Below are positions 63,400 through 64,000 of a stretch of DNA of 64,000 nucleotides, one piece after another. The DNA is taken from assembly GCA_024362935.1 (NCBI GenBank), contig JANCRA010000060.1, positions 2,143,501-2,207,500 on the forward strand. The letters run 5' to 3'. The translations under genes and the position numbers were made by a program. The notes under the pieces were generated by a model. The model worked only from the letters and a program-made list of their open reading frames with translations, was not told where the DNA came from and made no database searches. The stretch is from Setophaga petechia. Taxonomy: Eukaryota > Chordata > Aves > Passeriformes > Parulidae. Each line of letters opens with the position of its first letter. Position 1 is the first letter of the stretch.

Positions 63400-63760
63400 G
63401 CTGTAAGGAGACTGTGTGGCTGTTGAATGTTTTACAATGTCCAGCAACACCATCCCTAGTCTGCCATTATTTGCAGAGTCAATCAGGTTGGCCAGGCACC
63501 ATGCCCCCTGGTAAATCTCTGCTGGCTGTTCCCAATGCCCTTCTCTCTCTATTGCCTGAAAGGGTGTCCAGGAGGATTTGCTCCATCACTTCCCCAGGGA
63601 TTCCAAAGCAGCTGATTAGCCGTAGTTCTTCAGACCCTCCTTTAAAACTGGTGTAGTGCTCTCTGAAGTTCTCAGGGACCATCTTCACTGCCCAGCCTCC
63701 TCTGAAGACAATGGACAGCTGCTGTAGCTTCCTCCAGTCTAGACCTGGTGTATGCCTGGC
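63400..63760 (-). repeat. CR1 LINE reverse-transcriptase fragment
   Basis: 'gtgtccaggaggatttgctcc' and 'atcacttccccagggatt' are the CR1 words for the reverse-transcriptase segment GKVMEQIL in reverse complement; the minus strand reads PGEVMEQILLD. It is a decayed fragment. Confidence 0.7.
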
Positions 63761-63789
63761 TCAAGAGCTCCATAACTGTTCTCCCCCTT

Positions 63790-64000
63790 CTTTACTGCTG
63801 TGGCATATGAATGTGAGAGACACAAGCTAGAAGCGAGTGAATCTGGTTTATTGCAAAGTTAAGACATTATTTATACATTTTAGTGTGAGTAACTGTTCAA
63901 CAGTTTGCTCAAAAGAAGTTGCAGGCCTGTAATAAATCCATCGTTTTGACAGCTTGTAATTCTTCTCTCAAGGTCCACAGGCTTGACAAACAGGACCTTT
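63790..64000 (-). mobile_element. Edge of a possible LTR, running off the window
   Basis: TGTGGCATATGAATGTGAGAG is followed by a minus-strand GCAATAAACC poly(A) word near 63853, similar in layout to 39671-40355. The element is cut by the window end. Confidence 0.4.

Overview
The window is vertebrate nuclear DNA from a bird, probably a songbird. It has split genes with GT-AG introns, CR1 LINE fragments (both 3' tails and reverse-transcriptase parts), several solo LTRs of the kinds common in passerines, GC-rich promoters and no prokaryotic operon features. The species and chromosome cannot be read from the sequence.

Layout. (1) 1-16.5 kb: a segment of at least 4.1 kb (1-4143) recurs at 11163-15305, exactly 11162 bp downstream, with no difference seen. 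It carries two solo LTRs, the start of a CR1 and the first coding exon of L3MBTL1. Between the copies lie a CpG-island promoter (about 5.64-6.57 kb), CR1 fragments and an AT-rich tract. (2) 14.3-31.5 kb, plus strand: a complete 21-coding-exon L3MBTL1 gene (837 aa) with an FCS-type finger, three MBT repeats, a C2HC finger and a SAM domain, followed by a possible 4.2 kb 3'UTR. (3) 35.7-36.6 kb: two adjoining minisatellites. (4) 36.8-38.7 kb, minus strand: a five-exon gene for a 265-aa two-Ig-domain membrane receptor with an arginine in its membrane segment, of the activating leukocyte-receptor type (OSCAR/GPVI/CHIR-like). (5) 38.7-44.5 kb: repeats and solo LTRs. (6) 44.9-60.1 kb, plus strand: a seven-exon sacsin-like gene (3945 aa) whose last coding exon is 10.06 kb. 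It has three Hsp90-type ATPase modules and a C-terminal HEPN domain, but no ubiquitin-like or J domain. (7) 60.4-64 kb: an LTR, a CR1 tail, another LTR-like block, CR1 reverse-transcriptase sequence and the edge of one more LTR.

The three genes are not an operon and I see no shared pathway. L3MBTL1 is a chromatin reader, the Ig gene looks like an immune-cell surface receptor, and the sacsin-like protein is a giant chaperone-type ATPase. The points most worth a second look are the perfect tandem duplication with its CR1 junction, the sacsin paralogue, and the lone leukocyte-receptor gene between the other two.
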